Shown piece by piece: positions 52,446 to 61,161 of a stretch of DNA of 64,000 bases (position 1 is its first letter; every line of letters begins with the position of its first letter). Origin of the DNA: Eikenella corrodens (GTDB taxonomy: Bacteria; Pseudomonadota; Gammaproteobacteria; Burkholderiales; Neisseriaceae); assembly GCF_900187105.1 (NCBI RefSeq), contig NZ_LT906482.1, forward strand, positions 1,922,001 to 1,986,000, read 5' to 3'. Position numbers and translations under genes: made by a program. The notes under the pieces are model-generated. The model did no database searches, had not been told where the DNA came from, and saw only the letters and a program-made list of their open reading frames with translations.

Positions 52446-54497
52446 GTGTATATCAAACGGATAAAACTGAAAAATTTCAAATCCTACGCCGAAGCCGAAT
52501 TTGAATTTCCCCCGCCAGAAAAAGGGCGAAACCTGATTTTGGTCGGGGCGGAAAACGGGCACGGCAAAACCACGCTGCTGGAAGCGATTTACCTGTGCCT
52601 GTACGACAAAGACGCGATTGCCAATTTCCAACGCGCCGGACTGGGTGACAGCAAATTCAAATACCATGACTTCATCAGCCAGTCGCTGTACAAGGAGGCC
52701 GCCACCCAAATGGCCAGATCCTACGAAATGGTGCTGGAAATGGATTTAATGAAAACCGGCGCATTCGACGAACAGGGCATCCGCATCGTCCGCAAATGGC
52801 ATTTCGACCATCACGGCCGTTATCGGGAAGAACATAACGAACTGATGCTGTATTCGTCCGACAAAGGCAGCCTGCAACCCGTTTCGGGCGAAGAAATCCA
52901 AGATTATTTAGAAGATTACGGCCTGCCGTCCGAATATTCCACGTTTTTCTTTTTTGACGGGGAACAGCTAGTCAATATCGCCAAACAGTTCGGCGCAGGC
53001 GGCTGGATGAGCGGTGCGCTGAACAAACTTTTAGGCATCGACCTGCTTAAAGCCTTGCAGGCAGACGTGAAGAAATACGGGCAGGAACTATACAGCGAAA
53101 AGGCGGGTGGCCGGCAGAAAGAGCAGCTTGCCGAAGCCGAACGCCGTTTTCAGACGGCCTCCGAAGAATTGGCGCGCCACACCGAAACCCTGCAACAGTG
53201 GCAGCGGCAGAAGCAGGAAGCTGAAGCCAGGCAGGACAATTTGCAGACGCGGTTGCGGGGCGCGGGCAGCACGCAGCATTCCAAAGAGCTGATTGCCCAA
53301 ATCGAACAGTGTGAAGCCGAAACCGCCCGACTGAACCAAAGCATTCAGGCAGCCTTGTTGGCCTTGCCGCTTGCCCTGCTACCTGAAAGCGATATCGCCG
53401 CCCTGAAAACGCAGCTTCACGGTGATTACCGCCGCCTGCTGCACGAGCAGGGCAAAGAGCAGAACGCGCACCGGTTGGAAGAATTCTGGCAGGCGTTTTC
53501 CACCAATCCCAACACGCTGGAACTACTGACGCCGAAAATCCTGAAAGACGAACTGCTCAAACGTGCTCTGAACGAATCATGGAACGTTCTGTTCGACAAA
53601 CTGCCGCCAGATGCGTCTGACCCCATGCAGCACAATTACTTGGACGATGCAGGCTTTCAGGCGGCCTCCGACAACATTGCCCGCATCACATCGCCCGACA
53701 ACGACCTCGGCAGCCTGAACAAAGAGAAAAACCGTCAGGAAACCAAACTGGCCGAGCTGAAACGCCGCTATGAACAGCAGGAAGACAGCCTTGCCGATTC
53801 CGACCGTCTGCGCGAAGAATTGGAGCGCGTTCAGAAAGAGCTGGCCGAAGCTAACCAAAAACTCGGTGGTGCGCAAAACAGCATCGAGCGCAGCCAAACC
53901 GAAGCCAACCGCTTGAAAACCGACTGGGAAACCCTGCAACAGGCACTGATAGACAGCCTGCCCAAACAGCAAAAAGCCGAACGCGCCGAAGCCGTGTGCC
54001 GCATGATAGACGACTTGGCCGTGCAACTGCGCCGCAGCAAACTGGACGCATTTCGTAAAACCGTAAGCAGCCTGCACAAGAAAATCGCCCATGACAAACA
54101 AATCGGCGACATCGAAATCGGCGAAGACGGCAGCCTGTCTCTGTACAGCCAAAACGGCACGGCCATCAACTTCCAGCCGCTTTCGCACGGAGAAAAGAAA
54201 ATACTGGTGCTGACCCTGATTGCCGCGCTGGCCGAAATCACCGACTACCAAGTCCCCTTCGTGGTCGATACCCCGCTCACATCGTTGGACACGCGCCATT
54301 GCAACAATCTGGTGCAATACTGGATGAATTTGAACCGCCAAGTGATTATTCTGGTGCAAAGTGCCGAAATCGGATCCGAAGCCTATCAAAAGCTCAACGC
54401 ACAGGGGCGTATCGGCAAAAGCTACCTTATCCGTTCGCAAAGCCTGCAAGGTGGCGGAAAACGTGCCACCGTTACCCCGCACGCCTATTTTGAATAA
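52446..54497 (+). CDS. dndD: DNA phosphorothioation protein DndD (SMC-like ATPase)
   Basis: 683 residues, GTG start. Walker A GAENGHGKT at 34-42. Long coiled coils follow (about 215-310 and 420-500, e.g. EELARHTETLQQWQRQKQEA). The ABC signature is LSHGEKK at about 577-583, and Walker B is VPFVVDTPLTSLD at about 602-614. This is the Rad50/SMC-like layout of DndD, which provides ATPase and DNA-nicking functions in phosphorothioation. No zinc-hook CxxC is seen at the hinge. The gene follows the 74-aa gene immediately and precedes the DndE-FtsK fusion by 11 bp. Confidence 0.88.
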   Translation: MYIKRIKLKNFKSYAEAEFEFPPPEKGRNLILVGAENGHGKTTLLEAIYLCLYDKDAIANFQRAGLGDSKFKYHDFISQSLYKEAATQMARSYEMVLEMDLMKTGAFDEQGIRIVRKWHFDHHGRYREEHNELMLYSSDKGSLQPVSGEEIQDYLEDYGLPSEYSTFFFFDGEQLVNIAKQFGAGGWMSGALNKLLGIDLLKALQADVKKYGQELYSEKAGGRQKEQLAEAERRFQTASEELARHTETLQQWQRQKQEAEARQDNLQTRLRGAGSTQHSKELIAQIEQCEAETARLNQSIQAALLALPLALLPESDIAALKTQLHGDYRRLLHEQGKEQNAHRLEEFWQAFSTNPNTLELLTPKILKDELLKRALNESWNVLFDKLPPDASDPMQHNYLDDAGFQAASDNIARITSPDNDLGSLNKEKNRQETKLAELKRRYEQQEDSLADSDRLREELERVQKELAEANQKLGGAQNSIERSQTEANRLKTDWETLQQALIDSLPKQQKAERAEAVCRMIDDLAVQLRRSKLDAFRKTVSSLHKKIAHDKQIGDIEIGEDGSLSLYSQNGTAINFQPLSHGEKKILVLTLIAALAEITDYQVPFVVDTPLTSLDTRHCNNLVQYWMNLNRQVIILVQSAEIGSEAYQKLNAQGRIGKSYLIRSQSLQGGGKRATVTPHAYFE

Positions 54498-54508
54498 AGG
54501 GAAACGCC

Positions 54509-56128
54509 ATGTACGAATTGGACGACGACAAAATCTGCAATGACAAATACTGGGTAACGTTGACTGAAAACACCCACATCAAATCCAGCGGCGAAGCGGC
54601 CAAAATTCTGAAACGGCTCGAAAGCGACGGCGTGCTGCCTAAAATGCAGAACCATGAATGGGCACGGCTGTGCATCGCCTTCTGCTTTGCCAAAACCAAA
54701 AATATCAAAGATTGGGAACAGAAACCCGGCATGGACGGTGGTTTGGAAATCGCATCGTTCAACACCTGCTTTAATCAAAACGGCAAAAAAGGCGAAGAAA
54801 AATTTTGGCTAGCCTACATCAGCCAGCGCATGTTTGACGAAGCGCCAGAACGGAAATTCACCAAAAAACACTTGTTTGCCTATATCCAACTGGCGTGGCA
54901 CAACGGCGCGAAACTGTTGGAAGGGCGTTACCGGAAAGCCTTGGACTACTGCGACGGCAGCATCGTGGAAGCCAAAAAGATATTCTTTGACGAACTGGCC
55001 GGCCTGGCGGCGCAACACAGGGGCAGTGGTTCAGACGGTGCTGCCCCGGCCGTTTCAGGCAGTCTGCACTCCCCAAATCCTGTTTCAAACGGCATCGATT
55101 TGAGATCCTCTCCCGCCGCCAATCGGGAAATGGGCGAGAAAATCGTTGCCGCATTGCAGGGTATGGGCAAAGGAGTGAAAACCATAACATTTTTGGGACA
55201 GGGTGTGCGCTACGATAGCTATCTCATCCAATTTACCGACTATGCCGACTGGGACAAACTATACGACAGATTTTGTTCGGCAATGGGAATTCCCAAAGAC
55301 AGCAGCACCGTACGCACGGAACAGTATGCGGGACTACCGCACGCCCATGAAATCAAAATACTCCGCCATGAAAATACCTGGCACAAACTGGAAAAGAATG
55401 ATTTTGAATCGGCACTGAAACAATATCGCGGCGATTTCCTGATACCGTGTTGTATCGGTGCTGATGAGGACGGCAAGGCTGTTTTTGCCGATTTATATGA
55501 AGCGCCGCATATATTGGTGGGTGGCACGACGAGGATGGGCAAATCCGTGCTGGTTTCATCCATCATGAAAAGCCTTTTTGAGCTCAACCGTCAGGATAGT
55601 TTTGAAGCGGCGATATTTGATCCTGCTGCCAACTATTCCGTATTCAAAACCGCACCCAACCTGTGGCAGAGCGAAATACACGGGGAACGCAGTCGGTTTT
55701 TGTCTTTGCTGGAAAACCTTGTAGATGAAATGAACGGGCGGTTGGCACTTTTGCGTGAACACGATGCTGAAAAAATACAGCATCTGCCCGAAGAATATCG
55801 GCCAAAACTCCTCATTGTTTTGCTGGAGGAATTGGCGGCCTTGTTGGACACAGACAAAAATGCCGAAAAACCGATTATCCAAATGCTTCAAGAAGGTGCA
55901 AAAACCGGCATTCATATGCTTTTAGTAACGCAAGAACCCAATTCGCAAACATTCTCGTCCAAACTACTTGCCAATTTGCCCAGTCGGATTGCATTGCGCG
56001 TTGTTAAACCTGGCTCTTCACGCATGATTTTAGGCGAAGGCGGAGCGGAGTATTTAACCAGTAAAGGTGACCACTTAGTCAAATGGAATGGTGGCGCAGC
56101 ACAGTTTTTACACGGGTATAATGTGTAG
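54509..56128 (+). CDS. DndE-like domain fused to an FtsK/HerA-type ATPase
   Basis: 539 residues in two parts. Residues about 15-165 look like DndE: HIKSSGEAAKILKRLES, WARLCIAFCFA, DGGLEIASFNTCF, WLAYISQRMF, LAWHNGAKLLEGR. After a Ser/Gly/Pro linker (about 170-205) comes an FtsK/HerA-like motor with Walker A GGTTRMGKS at 338-346. Walker B LLIVLLEEL is at 434-442 (Glu-Glu instead of Asp-Glu), followed by LLVTQEPNSQ and a substrate-facing SRIALRVVKPGSSRMILG. DndE binds nicked DNA in phosphorothioation; a motor fused to it could scan or translocate DNA. The DndE assignment is by pattern, the motor is clear. Confidence 0.78.
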   Translation: MYELDDDKICNDKYWVTLTENTHIKSSGEAAKILKRLESDGVLPKMQNHEWARLCIAFCFAKTKNIKDWEQKPGMDGGLEIASFNTCFNQNGKKGEEKFWLAYISQRMFDEAPERKFTKKHLFAYIQLAWHNGAKLLEGRYRKALDYCDGSIVEAKKIFFDELAGLAAQHRGSGSDGAAPAVSGSLHSPNPVSNGIDLRSSPAANREMGEKIVAALQGMGKGVKTITFLGQGVRYDSYLIQFTDYADWDKLYDRFCSAMGIPKDSSTVRTEQYAGLPHAHEIKILRHENTWHKLEKNDFESALKQYRGDFLIPCCIGADEDGKAVFADLYEAPHILVGGTTRMGKSVLVSSIMKSLFELNRQDSFEAAIFDPAANYSVFKTAPNLWQSEIHGERSRFLSLLENLVDEMNGRLALLREHDAEKIQHLPEEYRPKLLIVLLEELAALLDTDKNAEKPIIQMLQEGAKTGIHMLLVTQEPNSQTFSSKLLANLPSRIALRVVKPGSSRMILGEGGAEYLTSKGDHLVKWNGGAAQFLHGYNV

Positions 56129-56144
56129 TTAAAGAGATATTAAG

Positions 56145-56191
56145 AGGCTACCTGAAAGCATACAAACTGCTTTTCAGGTAGCCTTTGTTTT
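56145..56191. terminator. DUS terminator and right copy of the 47-bp flanking repeat
   Basis: Same 47 bp as at 50,255-50,301 with one substitution. It ends the Dnd-like operon and lies 15 bp beyond the sspB stop codon on the other strand, so it may terminate both. Confidence 0.8.
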
Positions 56192-56205
56192 GGTTGTGCC
56201 AAGGG

Positions 56206-56610
56206 TTATTTCACCAGCTTCAGGCCTTTGTGTTTGCCGGCGGGTTTGCTGTCTTTGCCGCTGTTTCCCGCTTCGGGTTGGGGCGGGGTGCTGGGTTCGT
56301 AGGGTGTGATATCAAAGTTCATGCCTTCGCCGGTTTCGCGGGCATAGATGGCGCCGATGTGGCCGACCGGAATCCAAATCTCGTGCGCCACGCCGCCGAA
56401 GCGGGCGGTGAAGTTGACCCAGTCGTTATCGATGTGCAGGCCGGCGCAGGCGGTGGCGCCGATATTGAGGATAATTTGGTTGTCTTTCACAAACTGCATG
56501 GGCACGCGGGTATGTTCGTTTACCCATACTTGGATATAGGGAGTGTGGCCTTGGTCGCTGCACCATTCGTGCAAGGCGCGGATGAGGTAGGGTTTAAGGG
56601 TGGGATTCAT
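56206..56610 (-). CDS. sspB: ClpXP protease adaptor SspB
   Basis: 134 residues. SspB binds ssrA-tagged proteins and delivers them to ClpXP. The N-terminal beta domain carries PTLKPYLIRALHEWCSDQGH, TPYIQVWVN and HEIWIPVGHIGAIYARE. A disordered Pro/Lys-rich linker ends in the short ClpX-binding tail GLKLVK. The ATG at 56610 follows AGGA. It is second in the sspA-sspB operon. Confidence 0.93.
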   Translation of the reverse strand: MNPTLKPYLIRALHEWCSDQGHTPYIQVWVNEHTRVPMQFVKDNQIILNIGATACAGLHIDNDWVNFTARFGGVAHEIWIPVGHIGAIYARETGEGMNFDITPYEPSTPPQPEAGNSGKDSKPAGKHKGLKLVK

Positions 56611-56774
56611 GGGCAAGATTCCTGTGTGGCGAAAGGCTACCTGAAAGCATATCGCTAAAATACTTCACTTCCTACGGCGTTGGATAGCCGCCTAGAATGA
56701 AAAATCATGATTTCAGCTAAAAGCCGCTTGTTTAGACAACGCGGAAGCGGTTTCCAAACAAACGGCCTATATGC

Positions 56775-57380
56775 TTAGCGGCGCATGGCTTTTTCGGCGG
56801 CGGTGAGCGCGGCGATAAAGGATTCGCGTTGGAAAATGCGCTCGGCGTATTTCAGGATGGGCGCGGCAGATTTGCCCAGTTTGATGCCGTAGTGGTCGAG
56901 TCGCCACAGCAGGGGGGCGATGGCCACGTCGATCATGGAGAAGTCGTCGCCCAGCACGTATTTGTTTTTGGAGAATGCGGGGGCGAGCAGGGTGAGGCCT
57001 TGGCTGATGGCTTCGCGCGCTTTGGCCTGCTCTTTGGCTGAGGTGTCGGGGCTTTCAAGTTTTTGCACGTGGCTGAACAGCTCTTTTTCCATCCGGAATA
57101 AAACCAGGCGGCCGCGACCGCGCATAACAGGGTCGCCGGGCATGAGCTGCGGGTGTGGGAAGCGTTCGTCGATGTATTCGTTGATGATGTTGGACTCAAA
57201 CAAGATGAGGTCGCGTTCAACCAATACGGGAACTTGGTTGTAGGGGTTCATCACGGAGAGATCTTCGGGTTTGTTGAAGATGTCTACATCTTTGATTTCG
57301 AAATCCATGCCTTTCTCGTATAGCACGAAGCGGCAGCGGTGGCTGAAGGGGCAGGTAATGCCTGAGTATAAAACCATCAT
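56775..57380 (-). CDS. sspA: Stringent starvation protein A (GST-fold)
   Basis: 201 residues with a glutathione-S-transferase fold but, as in other SspA, no catalytic residue for glutathione: LYSGITCPFSHRCRFVLYEK, NPYNQVPVLVERD, NIINEYIDERFPHPQLMP, and a helical C-terminal domain. SspA associates with RNA polymerase in stationary phase and stress. sspB follows after 164 bp. Confidence 0.95.
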   Translation of the reverse strand: MMVLYSGITCPFSHRCRFVLYEKGMDFEIKDVDIFNKPEDLSVMNPYNQVPVLVERDLILFESNIINEYIDERFPHPQLMPGDPVMRGRGRLVLFRMEKELFSHVQKLESPDTSAKEQAKAREAISQGLTLLAPAFSKNKYVLGDDFSMIDVAIAPLLWRLDHYGIKLGKSAAPILKYAERIFQRESFIAALTAAEKAMRR

Positions 57381-57443
57381 AACTGTATTCTCCCTAAACG
57401 GTGTCGCCGGCTTGGCAAGACTGCCGGCGTATGCCAGCCGTGT

Positions 57444-57449
57444 ATTATA
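57444..57449 (-). promoter_or_regulatory. -10 box of the sspA-sspB operon
   Basis: TATAAT on the minus strand, 64 bp before the sspA start. TAGCCA lies 17 bp upstream as a partial -35. Confidence 0.45.
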
Positions 57450-57531
57450 GCCTGCCGGTGGTTTTATGGCTAGAAAATAGGTGTAACTTAATGATGTTTA
57501 TATGATTAATTTAAATTTGAGATGGAAGGAG

Positions 57532-57568
57532 AGGCTACCTGAAAAGCAAGTAATGTTTCAGGTAGCCT
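57532..57568 (-). terminator. DUS terminator after the PA14-like gene
   Basis: AGGCTACCTGAAA / TTTCAGGTAGCCT with an 11-base loop, 21 bp beyond the stop codon at 57589. Confidence 0.6.
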
Positions 57569-57588
57569 TTGTTGCCGGATGCGGTGGG

Positions 57589-58860
57589 TTAGCGCTGCAT
57601 CATATCTTCAAATCCGGCATTGTTCCGTTTGGCACAAGCTTGGCGGGCCTGTTCGATTTCTTGCAGTTGGCGGGCATTGTTTGCAATGCTGGCAGAATTA
57701 ACTATGGTTTGCGGGATGGGCAGGTAGTTGGTTCTGTATTCGCCGCTGAAGCCTTGCAGCGGGAAACCGGTTAGCTGCCGGATGTCGGCAGCAAGCTCCT
57801 TCAAGCTGGTTCTGCTGTTGTTACAGTGGAAGTCATGTACCGTGCAATGGCAAGAGGAGACTTCTTGGTTGGTGATATCGTAAGGTATCCTATTTTTCCA
57901 GGCAATTTGCGGCACCTGGCCGGCTGTGTGCACGGTACTGCCGCTGCTTGCGTTGTTGTAGATAACCAGTTCCGGGGCACGGCCTTGGATGTCCCATTGC
58001 ACGGCATTAGAACTACTTAGAATCAGGATGTATGGGGTGTTGCCGGTCGGCATCTGCAGGATGAGGCTGTTATTCCTGTTGCTGCTCTCATTTACACTGA
58101 CTGCATAGGCCACAGTTCGCGCTGGCAGCTGTCTGGCGGCCACAGCGGCAGGTAGGTCGGAGCTATCCATCTCTTCGATTACCGGGGCAACAGTAAGCTG
58201 GAAGCCGGTAGTGTGCCAATTATTGATGAATTCTACTTCGAGCAGGTAGTCGCCAGGCTCGAGCCATACCATTTGGTTTTCACTTGAGTTTTCTGATTCG
58301 GCAATGATGTGCCGATTCAGCATCACGCGCATTTTTGCCCAGCTGATGTCTGCTGAAATGCGGTAAGCACCGCGTTGCGGAACATGCAATCGGCCGGCCC
58401 AGTAGGCGCCAAAGTCTTCAGACGGAATCTTGAGGAATTGGTCGAAAGGATAGTTGATGGCAATGCTGTTTACCGTTTCGCGGCCAATGACCTGTTTAGG
58501 CTGGTTGGTGTTGATATACCAGGCAAAATAGCCTTGCGAAGGCGTAGACTTCTGCGGATTGAAGGTATCTCCCCAGCTATGATCGGCAAGTGGATAGCTG
58601 CTGAGCGCAGCAGGCTGCTGTTTGTCGTCTCGAGGTGGTTCGGTTTCCAAGGGCGGGATAGCGGAAATGGATTCCGGTTCTTTTTCTAAGTTAATACCAG
58701 AGGTATCGGAGGCGGTAATAGGAGGATTGTTTTCTTGAGCATGCCCGCCGGATGATGCCCGCAGATCAGGAAAGGCAAACCACAAACCCATACCTAGGGC
58801 GGCAAAAATCAGAATAGGCAGTAATATCTGTGTAGCCGGAGGTTTTTCGTTTGTTTTCAT
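57589..58860 (-). CDS. Membrane-anchored periplasmic protein with PA14-like domain
   Basis: 423 residues. One N-terminal transmembrane segment (ILLPILIFAALGMGLWFAF, about 12-30) leaves the rest in the periplasm. A Pro/Glu/Ser-rich spacer (about 35-95) leads to a beta-rich region, AGRLHVPQRGAYRISADISW, then MLNRHIIAES and WLEPGDYLLEVEF. This fits the carbohydrate-binding-type PA14 fold. The C-terminal half has cysteines in SSCHCTVHDFHC and an ending helix. It is flanked by sspA and parE but separated by its own terminator. No function is assigned; cell-surface or glycan binding is possible. Confidence 0.7.
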   Translation of the reverse strand: MKTNEKPPATQILLPILIFAALGMGLWFAFPDLRASSGGHAQENNPPITASDTSGINLEKEPESISAIPPLETEPPRDDKQQPAALSSYPLADHSWGDTFNPQKSTPSQGYFAWYINTNQPKQVIGRETVNSIAINYPFDQFLKIPSEDFGAYWAGRLHVPQRGAYRISADISWAKMRVMLNRHIIAESENSSENQMVWLEPGDYLLEVEFINNWHTTGFQLTVAPVIEEMDSSDLPAAVAARQLPARTVAYAVSVNESSNRNNSLILQMPTGNTPYILILSSSNAVQWDIQGRAPELVIYNNASSGSTVHTAGQVPQIAWKNRIPYDITNQEVSSCHCTVHDFHCNNSRTSLKELAADIRQLTGFPLQGFSGEYRTNYLPIPQTIVNSASIANNARQLQEIEQARQACAKRNNAGFEDMMQR

Positions 58861-58927
58861 CGCGCAATTCCTGGGATAAAGGGAATGGGCAGTTGGGGCT
58901 GACTGATTCAGTTGAATGGAAAGTAGC

Positions 58928-60901
58928 CTAAATATCCAGCTCGGCTTTGTCGCCTTCGGCTTCCATCCAGCTGCGGCGCTGGGCAGATTCGCCCTTGCCC
59001 ATGAGCTTCACAAATACGTTGTGGGTGGGCTCGCTGCTGTGTTCAGGGATATGCACGCGCAGCAGGCGGCGGGTGTCGGGGTGCATGGTGGTGTCTTTGA
59101 GCTGGTCGGGATTCATTTCACCCAGGCCTTTGAAGCGGCTGATAGAATATTGGTTTTCGCGCAGGCCTTCTTTGCGCAGTTTTTCCAGGATGCCTTCAAG
59201 CTCGGTTTGGTCGAGGGCGTAGAATTTGCGGGCGGTTTTTTTCCTGCCTTGGGCGGCGACGTCCACGCGGAACAGCGGCGGCTGGGCAACGTAGATGTGG
59301 CCGCGGCGGATGAGCTCGGGGAAGTGGCGGTAGAAGAGGGTGAGTAGCAGCACTTGGATGTGCGAGCCGTCGACGTCGGCATCGGAGAGGATGGCGATTT
59401 TGCCGTAGCGCAGGCCGGAGAGGTCGGGGCTGTCGCCTTCGCCGTGCGGGTCTACGCCGATGGCCACGGAAATATCGTGGATTTCGGTGTTGGCGAAGAG
59501 TTGGTCGCGGTGTACTTCGAAGCTGTTGAGCACTTTGCCGCGCAGGGGCAGGATGGCTTGGGTGTTGCGGTCGCGGGCGAGTTTGGCGGAGCCGCCGGCA
59601 GAGTCGCCTTCCACCAGGAACAGCTCGTTTTCGCGGATGTCTTCGCTTTCGCAGTCGGTGAGCTTGCCGGGCAGCACGGAAATGCCGCTGCCCTTGCGTT
59701 TTTCGATTTTCTTCACCGAACGCATGCGCTCTTGGGCTTGTTTGATGGCGAGCTCGGCAATTTTCTTGCCGGCTTCGAGGTTTTGGTTGAGCCACAGTTC
59801 GACGGGGTCGCCGGCGAGGGAGGCCACGAGTTTGAGCGCGTCGCGGTTGGTGAGTTTGTCTTTGGTTTGACCTTGGAATTGCGGGTCGAGCATGCGCACG
59901 GAAAGCACGAAGGCGACGCGGTTGAATACGTCGTCGCTTTGGATTTTCACGCCGCGCGGCAAAAGGTTGTGGTGGGTGATGAAGTTGGATACGGCGTTGA
60001 ACAGGGCTTGTTTGAGCCCGGCTTCGTGGGTGCCGCCGGCGGGGGTGGGGATGAGGTTAACATAGCTTTCGGTGGTGATGCGGCCTTCTTCCAGCCAGGT
60101 GAGGGCACAGGATACACCTTCGCCATCGGCAAAATCGCCGTGGTGGCTACCTGAAACGTGGTTTTGCAGCGTAAGCAGGGGCAGGGTGTTTTCTTGCTCG
60201 GCCAGCAGGGTTTTCAGGTAGCCTTCCAGGCCGTCGGGGTAGTGCCAGGTTTGGGTTTCGGGCAGGCCGTTGTGCCATCGGGTGAGGGTAACGGTTACGC
60301 CGGGCAGTAGCACGGCTTTGGCGCGCAGCAGGCGTTCGATTTCGGCGATGTCGTAGTTGGGGCTTTCGAAGTAGCGGGCATCTGGCCAGATGCGCAGGGT
60401 GGTGCCGCTGTCTTTGGCGGGGCATTTGCCGGTTTCGGTCAAAGGCTCAACCACGTCGCCGCCGACAAAGGCGATGCGGTATTCGCACCCTTCGCGGCGC
60501 ACGGCCACTTCGAGGCGGCGGGAGAGGGCGTTGGTTACGGATACGCCCACGCCGTGCAGGCCGCCGGAGAAGGCATAAGCGCCGTCGCCGCTGGTTTTAT
60601 TGAATTTGCCGCCGGCATGCAGGCGGGTGAACACCAGCTCGACCACGGGCACGTTTTCTTCGGGATGCAGCCCCACGGGGATGCCGCGCCCGTTGTCGGA
60701 CACGGAAAGCGAGCCGTCTTCATGGATTTCCACATCGATGCGGCTGGCGAAGCCGCCCAGTGCTTCGTCGGCAGCATTGTCGATGGCTTCCTGGCAGATG
60801 TGGGTGGGGCTGTCGGTACGGGTGTACATGCCGGGTCGTTCTTTCACCGGCTCCAGGCCTTTGAGGACTTTGATGCTGCTTTCTGAGTATTGCTTGGTCA
60901 T
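58928..60901 (-). CDS. parE: DNA topoisomerase IV subunit B
   Basis: ATPase subunit of the enzyme that decatenates daughter chromosomes. 657 residues from the ATG at 60901; a GTG at 60913 is also possible, neither with a strong ribosome-binding site. GHKL motifs are EAIDNAADEALGG, VSDNGRGIPVG and SGGLHGVGVSVTNAL. The TOPRIM part has LFLVEGDSAGGSAK and DADVDGSHIQ, and the terminal SRFKGLGEMNPDQL is also present. The length without a GyrB-type insertion and the motif variants favour ParE over GyrB. The gene's upstream region carries a MITE-like repeat. Confidence 0.93.
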   Translation of the reverse strand: MTKQYSESSIKVLKGLEPVKERPGMYTRTDSPTHICQEAIDNAADEALGGFASRIDVEIHEDGSLSVSDNGRGIPVGLHPEENVPVVELVFTRLHAGGKFNKTSGDGAYAFSGGLHGVGVSVTNALSRRLEVAVRREGCEYRIAFVGGDVVEPLTETGKCPAKDSGTTLRIWPDARYFESPNYDIAEIERLLRAKAVLLPGVTVTLTRWHNGLPETQTWHYPDGLEGYLKTLLAEQENTLPLLTLQNHVSGSHHGDFADGEGVSCALTWLEEGRITTESYVNLIPTPAGGTHEAGLKQALFNAVSNFITHHNLLPRGVKIQSDDVFNRVAFVLSVRMLDPQFQGQTKDKLTNRDALKLVASLAGDPVELWLNQNLEAGKKIAELAIKQAQERMRSVKKIEKRKGSGISVLPGKLTDCESEDIRENELFLVEGDSAGGSAKLARDRNTQAILPLRGKVLNSFEVHRDQLFANTEIHDISVAIGVDPHGEGDSPDLSGLRYGKIAILSDADVDGSHIQVLLLTLFYRHFPELIRRGHIYVAQPPLFRVDVAAQGRKKTARKFYALDQTELEGILEKLRKEGLRENQYSISRFKGLGEMNPDQLKDTTMHPDTRRLLRVHIPEHSSEPTHNVFVKLMGKGESAQRRSWMEAEGDKAELDI

Positions 60902-60927
60902 GGGTGTGTTCACGTTTCAATTAGGCT

Positions 60928-61037
60928 TATAGCTGAAGCAATTATTTTTTTCCTACCAGGCGGCGAGCCGCAGACAGTACAGAGTAGTACGGCAAGGCGA
61001 GCCAACGCGGTAGGAAGGAATAAGTGCTGCAGCTATA
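60928..61037. repeat. MITE-like element 2 (Correia-like) upstream of parE
   Basis: 110 bp with imperfect terminal inverted repeats of about 28 bp (TATAGCTGAAGCAATTATT... and ...AATAAGTGCTGCAGCTATA). The core is GGCGAGCCGCAGACAGTACA, then GTACGGCAAGGCGAGCCAAC. Core and TATAG ends recall the Neisseria Correia-type repeats. No coding capacity. It begins 27 bp upstream of the parE start codon, so it may carry or disturb its promoter. Confidence 0.65.
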
Positions 61038-61097
61038 TTTTAACATATTGGGATTGGTGCTTTATGGCTATCCAAGCTGTGCCTGGTCTACAAGAAA

Positions 61098-61140
61098 CAG
61101 GCTACCTGAAAGTGAGTGGGACAAAATTTCAGGTAGCCTG
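61098..61140 (-). terminator. DUS terminator of hldE1
   Basis: CAGGCTACCTGAAA / TTTCAGGTAGCCTG, 15-base loop, 22 bp beyond the hldE1 stop codon. Confidence 0.6.
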
Positions 61141-61161
61141 TGTTGGGAATGGGGTTGGGCT

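Noticed and set aside
59354-60154. A 266-codon plus-strand frame opposite parE.
   Set aside because: Shadow of ParE coding sequence with no protein-like motif; similar frames opposite dndD, ylqF and cadA were rejected for the same reason.
58928-60901. DNA gyrase subunit B instead of ParE.
   Set aside because: At 657 residues and with no GyrB-type insertion in the TOPRIM/tail region it fits ParE; no recF/dnaN neighbourhood.
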